Assembly (NCBI RefSeq): GCF_020709055.1
Contig: NZ_JAJFCK010000034.1
Coordinates: forward strand, 1-27,047
From: Ruminococcus callidus
Lineage (GTDB): Bacteria; Bacillota; Clostridia; Oscillospirales; Ruminococcaceae
Reading direction: 5' to 3'
DNA length: 27,047 nt
The notes beneath the pieces were generated by a model that saw nothing but the letters and a program-made list of their open reading frames with translations, made no database searches and was not told the origin of the DNA. The stretch's first letter is position 1, and every line of letters begins with the position of its first letter. Made by a program: the position numbers and the translations under genes. Shown one piece after another: positions 17,901-25,176 of this stretch.

Positions 17901-18283
17901 CATACGGATATGAAATGAGAAATGGCATAGTCCTGATCAATCAATCAGAGGCGTCTGTTATCAGACAAATTTACAAAAATTATATTTCGGGAATGAGTTT
18001 TTCTATGTCAGCAAAAAAAGCCGGTCTCAATATTGCACACAGTTCTGTGAAAAGACTGCTTTTGAAAAAATGCTATCTTGGTGATGACTTCTATCCTGCC
18101 ATTATCGATAAAGAAACTTATCTCAAAGCTTATGATCGAATAATGGCGAATCGTTTTACAGGACATAAAAGAAGAAAAGATGCAGTTATTCATACTGTAT
18201 TTGAAATGGGAATTCCGACACATTCTTTTGAAAATCCGTTTGAACAGGCTGAGTACATTTATAGTTTGATAGGAGTAAAGTAA
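17897..18283 (+). CDS. Recombinase-domain-only protein without catalytic domain
   Basis: A 128-residue protein that aligns by eye with the Recombinase (PF07508-type) DNA-binding domain only. YGYEMRNGIVLINQSEASVI corresponds to the GYxxxxGxxxIDxxEAxxV pattern of its neighbours. NIAHSSVKRLLLKKCYLGDD corresponds to the 'SSVRxILxNxxYxGD' segment, and PAIIDKETYLKAYDRIMANR to the 'PAIIxxExF' segment. No serine nucleophile or zinc ribbon is present. AAGGAGG lies five bases before the ATG at 17897. It overlaps the first recombinase by four bases and the second by one, so the three are likely translated together. It may help the pair bind or choose an attachment site, or act as a directionality factor. 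That role is inferred. Confidence 0.75.
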   Translation: MTYGYEMRNGIVLINQSEASVIRQIYKNYISGMSFSMSAKKAGLNIAHSSVKRLLLKKCYLGDDFYPAIIDKETYLKAYDRIMANRFTGHKRRKDAVIHTVFEMGIPTHSFENPFEQAEYIYSLIGVK

Positions 18284-19830
18284 TGGGAAATGTTATGAAA
18301 ATACCTGCCAAACCACAGGTAGGAAATCGTGCGGCAAAGAAAGAAATCAAGAAGCTGAGAGTTGCGGCATACTGCCGTGTGTCAACAGATACAGAGGAAC
18401 AGGCAACCAGTTATGAGGCACAGATCCAACATTATCGGGAATACATTATCAGCAAACCGGAATGGGAATTTGTCGACATCTATGCCGATGAGGGCATCAG
18501 TGCGACCAATACCAAAAAGCGTGATGAATTCAATCGGATGATCGATGACTGTAAGTTGGGACTGATTGACCTTGTTATCACAAAATCCATCAGCCGTTTT
18601 GCCAGAAATACTGTGGACTGTCTGAACTACATCCGGGAACTGAAAGAAATGAACATCCCTGTTTTCTTCGAGAAGGAATCCATCAACACTATGGATGCAA
18701 AAGGTGAAGTTCTCATTACTATTATGGCATCATTGGCACAACAGGAATCAGAATCCCTCAGCAAAAATGTCAAGCTTGGTATGCAGTATCGTTTTCAGCA
18801 AGGAAAGATCATGGTTAACACCACCTGTTTTTTGGGATACGACAAAGATGATAACGGCAGCCTTATCATCAATCCTGAACAAGCAGAGATTGTCAAACGT
18901 ATTTTCAGAGAGTATCTGGAGGGCAAAAGTATTCTGGCTATTTGCAAAGGACTGGAACGGGATGGAATCCTTACTGCACGAGGTAATCCAAGATGGCATG
19001 ACAGCAGTGTACGCAAAATATTGGAAAACGAAAAGTATATGGGCGATGCACTTTTGCAAAAGACCTATACTATAGATTTTCTGACCAAAAAGAGAGTAAA
19101 AAACACCGGAATTATGCCAAAATACTATGTGGAAGACAGTCACCCTGCAATCATAAGCAAAGAAATATTTATGCAGGTGCAGGAAGAAATTGCAAGACGT
19201 GGAATGCTGAAAGACTCTCTTGGAAGAAGAAAATGTTTCAGTGCAGCTCATGCTTTTTCACAGATTACCTTTTGTGCTGACTGTGGTGCTGAATTCAGTC
19301 GTTTGCATTGGAATAGTCATGGTAAAAAATCAATCGTCTGGAGATGCAGCAAAAGGATCAAAGATCATACAAAATGCAGTGCCAGAACAATGAAGGAAGA
19401 AGACTTGCAGAAAGCTTTTGTCAACGCCCTTCAAATGATGATCGGTGACAGTGATCATTACCTCAAAAAACTAAAAAACAATATTGATCAAATCATTGTT
19501 GACCCCCGTGCCTTGCAAAACATTGATGATAAACTAAATCGGTTACAGCATGAACTGATAGACCGTACAGAACGTCATGAGGATTATTCCGATATTGCTG
19601 AAGAAATATTTGCTTTACGAGAACAGCGTGAACAGATTCAAGTATCGAAAAGTTCTCAGGCTGAGTACAAGAAACGCATTCAGGAATTGCAGTTCTTCAT
19701 CAAATCACAGCCGAAGCAAATGGAATTTGATGAAACCCTTGCAAAACATCTGCTCTCAAAGATCACAGTTTTTGATGACCATATTATTTTTGAGTTTAAA
19801 TCAGGTGTTACGGTGAGTGTGGAGAAGTGA
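18283..19830 (+). CDS. Large serine recombinase (second of two)
   Basis: A 515-residue serine recombinase related to the first. S34 lies in AAYCRVSTDTEEQ. The catalytic domain contains SISRFARNTVDCLNYIRELK and LITIMASLAQQESES. The Recombinase domain shows ARGNPRWHDSSVRKILENEK. A zinc ribbon lies at FCADCGAEF...WRCSKR...C. A coiled coil (about 400-480) follows. The start ATG shares one base with the TAA of the small recombinase-domain gene and follows AGGAG. It ends with TGA before a 160-base gap. Two full-length recombinases in one operon recall CcrA/CcrB and clostridial multi-recombinase cassettes. Both seem intact. They may act as a pair or on different sites. Confidence 0.93.
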   Translation: MGNVMKIPAKPQVGNRAAKKEIKKLRVAAYCRVSTDTEEQATSYEAQIQHYREYIISKPEWEFVDIYADEGISATNTKKRDEFNRMIDDCKLGLIDLVITKSISRFARNTVDCLNYIRELKEMNIPVFFEKESINTMDAKGEVLITIMASLAQQESESLSKNVKLGMQYRFQQGKIMVNTTCFLGYDKDDNGSLIINPEQAEIVKRIFREYLEGKSILAICKGLERDGILTARGNPRWHDSSVRKILENEKYMGDALLQKTYTIDFLTKKRVKNTGIMPKYYVEDSHPAIISKEIFMQVQEEIARRGMLKDSLGRRKCFSAAHAFSQITFCADCGAEFSRLHWNSHGKKSIVWRCSKRIKDHTKCSARTMKEEDLQKAFVNALQMMIGDSDHYLKKLKNNIDQIIVDPRALQNIDDKLNRLQHELIDRTERHEDYSDIAEEIFALREQREQIQVSKSSQAEYKKRIQELQFFIKSQPKQMEFDETLAKHLLSKITVFDDHIIFEFKSGVTVSVEK

Positions 19831-19887
19831 ATAGTAGCATTGAACCCCTACTGAGATAATGCACATAAGTCCAATAAAAACGGACAA

Positions 19888-19916
19888 TAGACAAAAGAAC
19901 CCTCCTATGGTATAAT
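19888..19916 (+). promoter_or_regulatory. Strong orphan promoter
   Basis: TAGACA (19888-19893), 17 bases and a perfect TATAAT (19911-19916). An AGGAGG ribosome site follows at 19929-19934, with TAG, not a start codon, at the ideal distance. The next ATG (19952) opens only a 30-codon frame (MGHTFLSDYI...) that runs antisense into the 3' end of the secreted amidase gene. It could be the left end of a lost insertion sequence, or a source of antisense RNA. Confidence 0.55.
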
Positions 19917-19934
19917 AAGAAATACCATAGGAGG
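19901..19934. terminator. Perfect 13-bp palindrome, likely bidirectional terminator
   Basis: CCTCCTATGGTAT (19901-19913) and ATACCATAGGAGG (19922-19934) are exact inverted repeats with an 8-base loop. They are followed on the plus strand by AATTTTT. Lying between convergent genes (recombinase ending at 19830 and amidase ending at 19992), it may terminate either transcript. It also contains the -10 box and ribosome site of the orphan promoter. Confidence 0.6.
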
Positions 19935-19991
19935 AATTTTTAGCTAAACATATGGGACATACTTTTCTATCTGATTATATTATTGTGGTAA

Positions 19992-21284
19992 TTAGACGTT
20001 TGCAATCCAATATCCTTTATAGTTTCCCCAGCTTCCACTTTTAGCATCAACAGAAACGATATGGTACCATGTATAGCCATTTGCTGTTTCTACTTTATCA
20101 TAATACACAACAGAGCCCTTTGCAAGGCCACCTTTTTGCTCATAAGAACTACCTGGGTTAGAACGAACTTTCGCCCCTTTAGAACTACATACCGTATAAG
20201 TACAATATTCTTCTTTAGATGTAGATATAGAGAAAGCAGTAGCTTTTTTACAATTTGCAAAAGACATATCTATAACATATCCATTTTCAAAGTCCTCATA
20301 TTTATAAGTTTCATCTTTTCTCCACTTAGAATGAGCACAATAAACTGGTTTGCCATTACTATATCCTGTACAAATAGTTGCATGTTTTCCTTGTCCTGTA
20401 AAAACAATATCTCCAATATGAATATTACTTAAATCGCTCTTTACTTTTTGCGTTTGATAACCTAAAGACACTAAGTATGAATATAGCTCATTTACAGCAA
20501 CCCAAGTTGTTTTTGCTTTATTGCCATCATAGTTTTCGCCTCTATACACAGGTTCCCATTGTTCTGTTGCAATGAATCCAGCATTAAAAAGACATTGTGA
20601 TGCAAAATTAGCACAATCAAATCCCAAATAATCTACGGGGTTGGGATTTTTATAAATATTATAAGTTTTATTATATGTGCCATAATATTTTCCAGAAGAA
20701 TCAGTATATTTTTCTGCATATGCTACAGCACTCTCAGTATCATAGTTTTTTACGAGTTTAAAACGCTGAAAATCAGGATTTGATTTATTTTTCTCATAAA
20801 TCTGAAGATTTGTACCGTTTGCCGTCTTTCCATCTGTTACATCTAAGTAATAACCAGTCTTAGACTTTATGTAGTAGCAACCAGAATCTGATGCTTCAAA
20901 AGTCCAAAGCTGAGCATCTGTTCCATTATACTTGTAAAGTTGAACATTACAACCGTTATATCCTTTACCTCCTGATATATCTAAAACCATCTGATCAGTC
21001 ATTGCAAGCTGAATAATATAGTACTTTTCATCAACAGGAATAACACGATATACCTGTGCAGACGAATTATTACGATCATAAATCTGACAATTAGTACCGT
21101 TGGATGTTTCACGGTCCGCAATATCAAGCACTTTAGATGAGTTAAGCGAACTTTGGATAACATACAATCCTTCATCAACGCTTGTAGCAAAAGCAACTAA
21201 ATTTAAACTGCCAAGCCCAAACGAAGCCATTGCGATAAATACTGCCATGACTAACGATACAATCGTACTTGCTATTCTTTTCAT
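19992..21284 (-). CDS. Secreted ricin-lectin / Amidase_6 / SH3 protein
   Basis: A 430-residue exported protein. A signal peptide (1-33, MKRIASTIVSLVMAV...AFA) precedes a RICIN beta-trefoil-like lectin region (about 38-180). That region has repeated LDI/LDV and WTFE/FKLV strands and motifs such as GKGYNGCNVQLYKYN and DGKTANGTNLQIYEK. An Amidase_6-type domain (about 185-350) follows, with NlpC/P60-like catalytic residues C224 in FDCANFASQC and H301 in GKHATICTGY, plus AHSKWR. The C-terminus (about 364-428) is a bacterial SH3 domain (KGAKVRSNPGSSYEQKGGLA). Wall hydrolysis or binding of glycans outside the cell is likely. The start at 21284 follows AAAGGAA. A long leader with inverted repeats lies upstream. 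The gene is AT-rich relative to the recombinases. Confidence 0.88.
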   Translation of the reverse strand: MKRIASTIVSLVMAVFIAMASFGLGSLNLVAFATSVDEGLYVIQSSLNSSKVLDIADRETSNGTNCQIYDRNNSSAQVYRVIPVDEKYYIIQLAMTDQMVLDISGGKGYNGCNVQLYKYNGTDAQLWTFEASDSGCYYIKSKTGYYLDVTDGKTANGTNLQIYEKNKSNPDFQRFKLVKNYDTESAVAYAEKYTDSSGKYYGTYNKTYNIYKNPNPVDYLGFDCANFASQCLFNAGFIATEQWEPVYRGENYDGNKAKTTWVAVNELYSYLVSLGYQTQKVKSDLSNIHIGDIVFTGQGKHATICTGYSNGKPVYCAHSKWRKDETYKYEDFENGYVIDMSFANCKKATAFSISTSKEEYCTYTVCSSKGAKVRSNPGSSYEQKGGLAKGSVVYYDKVETANGYTWYHIVSVDAKSGSWGNYKGYWIANV

Positions 21285-21532
21285 AACAGTTCCTTTCTGG
21301 CTAATGCCTTTTTGAATTCAATTCGTAACCACACCACTATAGTTGCCTTGACAAAGATATATTTTGCCATTTTTTGCGATACTACTTTTACTGGTATCTT
21401 GAGTTGATAAACAGCACTTATCTAACCATTGGAATCACCCATCCTTTATTATTCAAAAAACATGGCTGCCCATCGAGAAATGTAACACTTAGAAGTTTAA
21501 ATTATACGAATTATTGCTACTTGCATTTCTCG
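21285..21532 (-). other. Long structured 5' leader of the amidase gene
   Basis: No gene is seen here. A minus-strand transcript from the promoter at 21538-21566 would carry about 245 nt of leader. It starts with GCGAGAAATG (21533-21524), which can pair with CATTTCTCG (21482-21474). Smaller inverted repeats follow (GATAA/TTATC and GATAC/GTATC). I do not recognise a known riboswitch class. Confidence 0.45.
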
Positions 21533-21537
21533 CCTAA

Positions 21538-21566
21538 ATTATAGCACATTTTTTCAAGTAAAACAA
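21538..21566 (-). promoter_or_regulatory. Promoter of the secreted amidase gene
   Basis: On the minus strand, TTGTTT (21566-21561), a 17-base spacer and TATAAT (21543-21538), with TGC just upstream giving an extended -10. It sits directly below the terminator of the macro-domain gene. Confidence 0.6.
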
Positions 21567-21582
21567 GAGGTAGGCTAAAAAA

Positions 21583-21619
21583 GTCAACCTCAGCTTAACA
21601 GTGTTAAGCTGAGGTTGAC
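21583..21619 (-). terminator. Terminator of the macro-domain gene
   Basis: A perfect 18-bp inverted repeat (GTCAACCTCAGCTTAACA and its complement) surrounds a single central base, with TTTTTT after it on the minus strand. It lies five bases past the stop codon region of the macro-domain gene. Confidence 0.9.
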
Positions 21620-21623
21620 ACAA

Positions 21624-22796
21624 TTATCGGGTTTCTAAACCATGACCACAATATTTTAAAAGAATAATATTCACTTTAGCAATGTCATATATACCTTTGT
21701 TGATACATTCCATGATTATCAAATCCTCTTTTATGCTGTTGGACAATACATACCCCGCCGTCGAAAGAAGTTTTTGTGTTTCTTCAATATTTAATTCCAA
21801 AGCTAAAGAATATGAAATCGCAACATCTTTTTTAGGATGATAATCACCTCTAACCTTAGAAAAACTTGACCTTGATATATTTGCTTTCTTGTAGACATGT
21901 GATGGTTTAATGCCTTTTGTCCTAATAAAAGTGAATAATAAATCTGAAAAACTGATTTCAGTTTTATTTACACATATTAGTTGTTGTGTTGTATTAATAC
22001 TTTCAATTTCAGAAATTATAGTTTTGAAGTTTTCTATTTTTTTTTGCAGTGAATCTTGACACATTTTTTCTATGCTATATAAATTATCAAGGAATCGTTT
22101 AGAATCTACATTAGTTCCTAAATCTCTGTAGATACTGTTCAACATAAACAGTCTCATTGAAGTGGAATATATCTTTTCATATAATTCCTCTATTTTTATT
22201 TTACAATCAGAAATTGTTTCCGAATATGTCTTTTCCTCATTTTCAAAATTTTCTGGTTTTATGGAGGTGATATCAATTATCGTTTTCTCATCAATCAAAT
22301 GCTCAACATCCAAAAAACTTTTGCTTATTTCAAGTGCTTGTGTATCATATATTACAAGATATATTATAGTTTCATCATTGGAGAGTTTATTTAAAGCCTC
22401 ACAAGCCACTTCTAAAGCAATATCTTTTGGAAATGCAAAATTACCTGATGAAATCAATGGGAAAGCAATAGATGAAATATCATGTTGTTTTGCACAAATT
22501 ATAGAGTTCTTGTAACAATCAAACAGTTTCTCTCTCTCTTGATGTTTACCATCTCTCCATACAGGACCAACAGTATGAATAATATACTTGCATAGTAAAT
22601 TATATGCATTTGTAATTTTTGCTTCGCCTACTTTACACCCATTTAATGCACGACATTCCTCTTCAAGTTTTTCACCACCTGCTCTGTGAATTATACCATC
22701 AATGCTATCCGAGCCTTTTAAATAACGATTTGTCGGATTTACAATAGCATCGACCTTCATTTTTATTATATCATTCCTTACTACTTTGAATGGCAT
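21624..22796 (-). CDS. Macro-domain protein with C-terminal HTH-like extension
   Basis: A 390-residue protein. The macro domain (about 1-160) shows VDAIVNPTN (15-23), GSDSIDGIIHRAGG (28-41), CKVGEAKITNAYNL, HTVGPVW and LISSGNFAFP (114-123). This is the full set of loops that bind ADP-ribose or related nucleotides and often remove ADP-ribose. A helical linker (about 185-285) follows. A C-terminal region resembles a helix-turn-helix fold: FSDLLFTFIRTKGIKPSHVY, then KKANISRSSFSKVRGDYHPK and ALELNIEETQKLLSTAGY. The start at 22796 follows GGAG by seven bases. Upstream in-frame codons to 22937 fall in repeated non-coding sequence. It stands alone with its own terminator. A signalling or defence role is plausible but unproven. 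Confidence 0.85.
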   Translation of the reverse strand: MPFKVVRNDIIKMKVDAIVNPTNRYLKGSDSIDGIIHRAGGEKLEEECRALNGCKVGEAKITNAYNLLCKYIIHTVGPVWRDGKHQEREKLFDCYKNSIICAKQHDISSIAFPLISSGNFAFPKDIALEVACEALNKLSNDETIIYLVIYDTQALEISKSFLDVEHLIDEKTIIDITSIKPENFENEEKTYSETISDCKIKIEELYEKIYSTSMRLFMLNSIYRDLGTNVDSKRFLDNLYSIEKMCQDSLQKKIENFKTIISEIESINTTQQLICVNKTEISFSDLLFTFIRTKGIKPSHVYKKANISRSSFSKVRGDYHPKKDVAISYSLALELNIEETQKLLSTAGYVLSNSIKEDLIIMECINKGIYDIAKVNIILLKYCGHGLETR

Positions 22797-22851
22797 ATCT
22801 ATACTCCTTTCATAGAAATAATTAAAATTTGCCATCAAATTCACCCACTCA

Positions 22852-22902
22852 GTCAAACAGCCTAAAATCAACGCAAAATAGGCACTTTCAAGGCTGTTTG
22901 AC
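22852..22902. repeat. Hairpin repeat, copy 1
   Basis: GTCAAACAGCC (22852-22862) and GGCTGTTTGAC (22892-22902) form a perfect 11-bp stem. The loop contains ACGCAAAATAGGCACTTT (22871-22888), which is 17/18 identical to a segment in copy 2. No gene is seen between 22797 and 23102 apart from these repeats. Confidence 0.6.
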
Positions 22903-23049
22903 AGTAAATCTGCCGTTTTCATCAAATCTGCACACAAATTTTGACTTTCAGGTTGATTGTGTATATCTGCTATCCGTTTTTAACCCGTTTCGATATGTTC
23001 CCACGGACAGATTTTAGGAGAAAAGATGAGTGCCCCAAATTGGCATATA

Positions 23050-23082
23050 GCTGAAAAGTACGCAAAATAGGGACTTTTTAGC
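23050..23082. repeat. Hairpin repeat, copy 2
   Basis: GCTGAAAAGT (23050-23059) pairs with ACTTTTTAGC (23073-23082) with one mismatch. ACGCAAAATAGGGACTTT (23060-23077) matches the loop of copy 1 at 17 of 18 bases. The right arm continues into GCCTAC, which matches in inverted form a segment at 21570-21585. Confidence 0.55.
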
Positions 23083-23102
23083 CTACTTTCTTGAAAGCAG
23101 AA

Positions 23103-23588
23103 CTACGCACTCAACGTGCCTCGATACCCTTGAATTGATAACATACGCTGACTTGTTTCCACGGAGATACGTCTTTGGGAACAAATCAGCGATTTTCCCG
23201 TTCTTGGGAAGAAGTCGAGTGTGAATGTATATTCTACGCCAATTTGTTTCAATGATTTGATTTGTGATTGAATCTCAGGAATTATCATTTCACGCATTTC
23301 TCTTTGACACCATAATTCTCGTGCGAATCCCCGAACAAACGCACTTTCGCTGACAAAATCAGAATGACTAACAAACTGAAAATCCATGCTGATGACAAAA
23401 TAATCCTCGCTTAAATAGGAAGCTAACGCACGAATTATCGTCGTCTTCCCATACTATCTTCCTCGATTGATTGTAAAATAATCCCCACGGTCGATCATTT
23501 TTTTGATCTCCGCAAGTCTAGAATCCAGATTGACCATATAATGCTGCTGCGGATTGCAGGAACCCGTAATATTAAAAATTCTCTCCAT
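23103..23588 (-). pseudogene. AAA-type ATPase, N-terminal fragment with an amber codon
   Basis: The frame opens MERIFNITGSCNPQQHYMV and reaches YFTINRGR. It then meets TAG at 23454-23456 and continues in the same frame as YGKTTIIRALASYLSEDYFV and MDFQFVSHSDFVSESAF. This is the N-terminus of the 'AAA-like / ATP-binding' family common in gut Firmicutes. There the segment reads RxQYGKTT, a variant P-loop, so the TAG replaces a glutamine. The frame ends at 23103 after about 160 codons, where the family is normally some 500 residues. The last about 45 codons do not look like that family, so the 3' part has been replaced or deleted. A start at 23588 follows AAAGGGTGATG. Confidence 0.75.
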
Positions 23589-23670
23589 AGTCATCACCCT
23601 TTCGCATCGTGATTTACTTGTTATTGAAATTATACCACAAAAAAACTGAAATTGCAAGCAGTGTGAAAGA

Positions 23671-23708
23671 AAAAGCTTGAAAACTCAAATATAAGTTTTC
23701 AAGCTTTT
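23671..23708. terminator. Perfect 15-bp hairpin, bidirectional terminator
   Basis: AAAAGCTTGAAAACT (23671-23685) and AGTTTTCAAGCTTTT (23694-23708) are exact complements with an 8-base loop. The stem has its own A and T flanks on both sides, as in bidirectional terminators. Confidence 0.75.
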
Positions 23709-24061
23709 ATGGTTTAAATCCGGTCGTCGCAACTGCCTAAGGGCTCTCATTTTGATACAAAATAATCCCAAAAATCCCGCAATTCTGCGAGGTTTTTTGT
23801 TTTTCGGCTGAAAATCAAGGAGATTGCTATCGCCTAGAAAAGCGAAAATTGAGAGCCAAATCGCAAACGATAAGCAAAGGTATCGTTTGGTTTTTAGAGG
23901 CTGTTTTCAGACATTGTTTGTACATGGATTGAGCTATCGTTTGCGAGGCACTCGATTTTGGGTTATCGTTTGCTATTTGAAAATCGGTTTCAAAAATTAA
24001 GTTTAACTGTTTGGCTGATGCTTGAATTAGCATCCTATACTTTAATTTCTAAAGCAGTATT
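23709..24061. repeat. Gene-free stretch with nested inverted repeats and a recurring ATCGTTTG motif
   Basis: No convincing gene. GGGCTCTCATTTT (23741-23753) and AAAATTGAGAGCC (23845-23857) form a near-perfect long-range inverted repeat. Inside it is a small hairpin (CCCGCA/TGCGAGG) followed by GGTTTTTTG at about 23776-23798. ATCGTTTG recurs at 23882, 23936 and 23965, and as its complement at 23864-23871. The 11-mer TCGCAAACGAT (23861-23871) is exactly complementary to ATCGTTTGCGA (23936-23946). The function is unknown. Confidence 0.5.
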
Positions 24062-24862
24062 TCAAGCAACCTTGCCACTTGCAACCTCATCCACGAGTTC
24101 TAGTGATACATTCAAGTTTTCTGCAATTTCCTCATGCGAGTATTTCTGCTTGTCTAACATCCGTCTGATATCCGCAACCTTCTCTTTTTGCAATGCATCT
24201 GCTGCATATTCCTTCGCCCGTTCTTCTACAACTTTACACATTTCGCCCATACCTCCTTCGGTTTCCTTGAAATATCGAAAACGTTCTGATAATTCTTCAG
24301 CGTACATATCCTTCGCATTCACACACTGGAAGTCGTGCATCAGTCTGCCAATGCTGTCGTTCGGATTCTGATAAGCTCCGTTTACGTATATGATATGCGA
24401 ATCGTCTTCCAAATACGCACCGGTTTCACGACAAATTCTATCATAATGATATAGTGGCAAGCCGTGCTTCATAATGTCATGTTCCGTCAGCATAATCACA
24501 AAAGTTTCCGCCAAATTGCGGAACGGTTCTTTCTTTTGGAGCAGTTTGGTATCCAACATACTGCTGTGGAATCTAGCACGCTTTGGTGTTGCTCCGGAAT
24601 CCGCTCTTTGAATTTCTATGTTGTATCTTTTTCCATTGGTATCTTCCGCATAAATATCCAGTGAAATGGAGCGTCCAGACAAGCTGCGATATTCACATTG
24701 TGTTTCACTGTGCAGCACCTTCAAGTCTTGCCGCTCCAGCAAAATGTTCAAGATATACTCCACGCCTTCCGGATTATCGTTGAAATAGAGCCGTAAGAAG
24801 TCATCATCAATTAGCCGCAATTGCTCCGCCACTCGCCGGTTCTTTTCCTGTTCAGTTGCCAT
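24062..24862 (-). CDS. Rpn-family PD-(D/E)XK nuclease / putative transposase
   Basis: A 266-residue protein of the Rpn (recombination-promoting nuclease) / PDDEXK_2 group. The N-terminal nuclease domain has D69 in SLDIYAED and E83-I-Q85 in YNIEIQR, the D...ExQ version of the PD-(D/E)XK site. The RARFHSSMLDTKLLQKKEPF and VIMLTEHDIMKHGLPLYHYD segments are typical of the family. The C-terminus (about 205-266) is helical and ends with a small HTH-like motif (KQKYSHEEIAENLNVSLELV). The start at 24862 follows AAAGGACG. The longer frame to 24934 has no ribosome site. Family members promote RecA-independent recombination and may spread within genomes. It stands alone, with no evident operon. Confidence 0.88.
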   Translation of the reverse strand: MATEQEKNRRVAEQLRLIDDDFLRLYFNDNPEGVEYILNILLERQDLKVLHSETQCEYRSLSGRSISLDIYAEDTNGKRYNIEIQRADSGATPKRARFHSSMLDTKLLQKKEPFRNLAETFVIMLTEHDIMKHGLPLYHYDRICRETGAYLEDDSHIIYVNGAYQNPNDSIGRLMHDFQCVNAKDMYAEELSERFRYFKETEGGMGEMCKVVEERAKEYAADALQKEKVADIRRMLDKQKYSHEEIAENLNVSLELVDEVASGKVA

Positions 24863-25176
24863 TGGAATCACGTCCTTTCTATCACTTTTAGTATACCATA
24901 CTTCCACGTGAAATGCAAGGGCGAATTTGTGCAAATCACCGGATTATCTTTGCCTGATATAAAAATACGGAGCAACCGAAGCTGCTCCGCAATTTAGGGG
25001 AAGTGCTAGAATCTATTGATAAAATAGTGGCTATTTCATCTTAGTTCTTTTTAAGCCTATATCTGCTAAAATAAAACTGAGCCAGCTGAGGGAAAAACGA
25101 TAATAAAAAAGTGAACCACAAATAATGAAAATCCTGTATCATAAGAGAAAGAACTTGTATACAGGAGGGATAAGGA
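24863..25176. other. Gene-free region between the Rpn gene and the IS21 element
   Basis: No gene is seen. The region holds the putative minus-strand terminator at 24968-24989, a short palindrome AAATAG-TGG-CTATTT (about 25027-25041), and TCCTGTAT/ATACAGGA flanking the region just before istA. The left end of the IS21 element should lie in here, but I cannot place it without a second copy. Confidence 0.4.
24968..24989 (-). terminator. Hairpin terminator (minus strand)
   Basis: CGGAGCA (24968-24974) and TGCTCCG (24983-24989) form a 7-bp GC-rich stem with an 8-base loop. On the minus strand it is followed by TATTTTTATA. No intact minus-strand gene lies upstream of it. It may belong to a gene interrupted by the IS21 insertion. 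Confidence 0.6.

Noticed and set aside
22797..22937. Longer N-terminus for the macro-domain protein
   Set aside because: The extension reads through the hairpin repeat. The ribosome site and the family start both point to 22796.
22852..23082. CRISPR array
   Set aside because: Only two copies, about 190 bases apart, with different flanking arms and no cas genes in the window.
23711..23735. GGTTTAAATCC as the T-arm of a tRNA or tRNA fragment marking an attachment site
   Set aside because: No five-pair T stem, no CCA end and no anticodon arm could be built around it. The resemblance is limited to the loop.
23827..24033. 68-residue minus-strand frame in the gene-free block
   Set aside because: No ribosome site, no domain, and it runs through the inverted-repeat and ATCGTTTG motifs.
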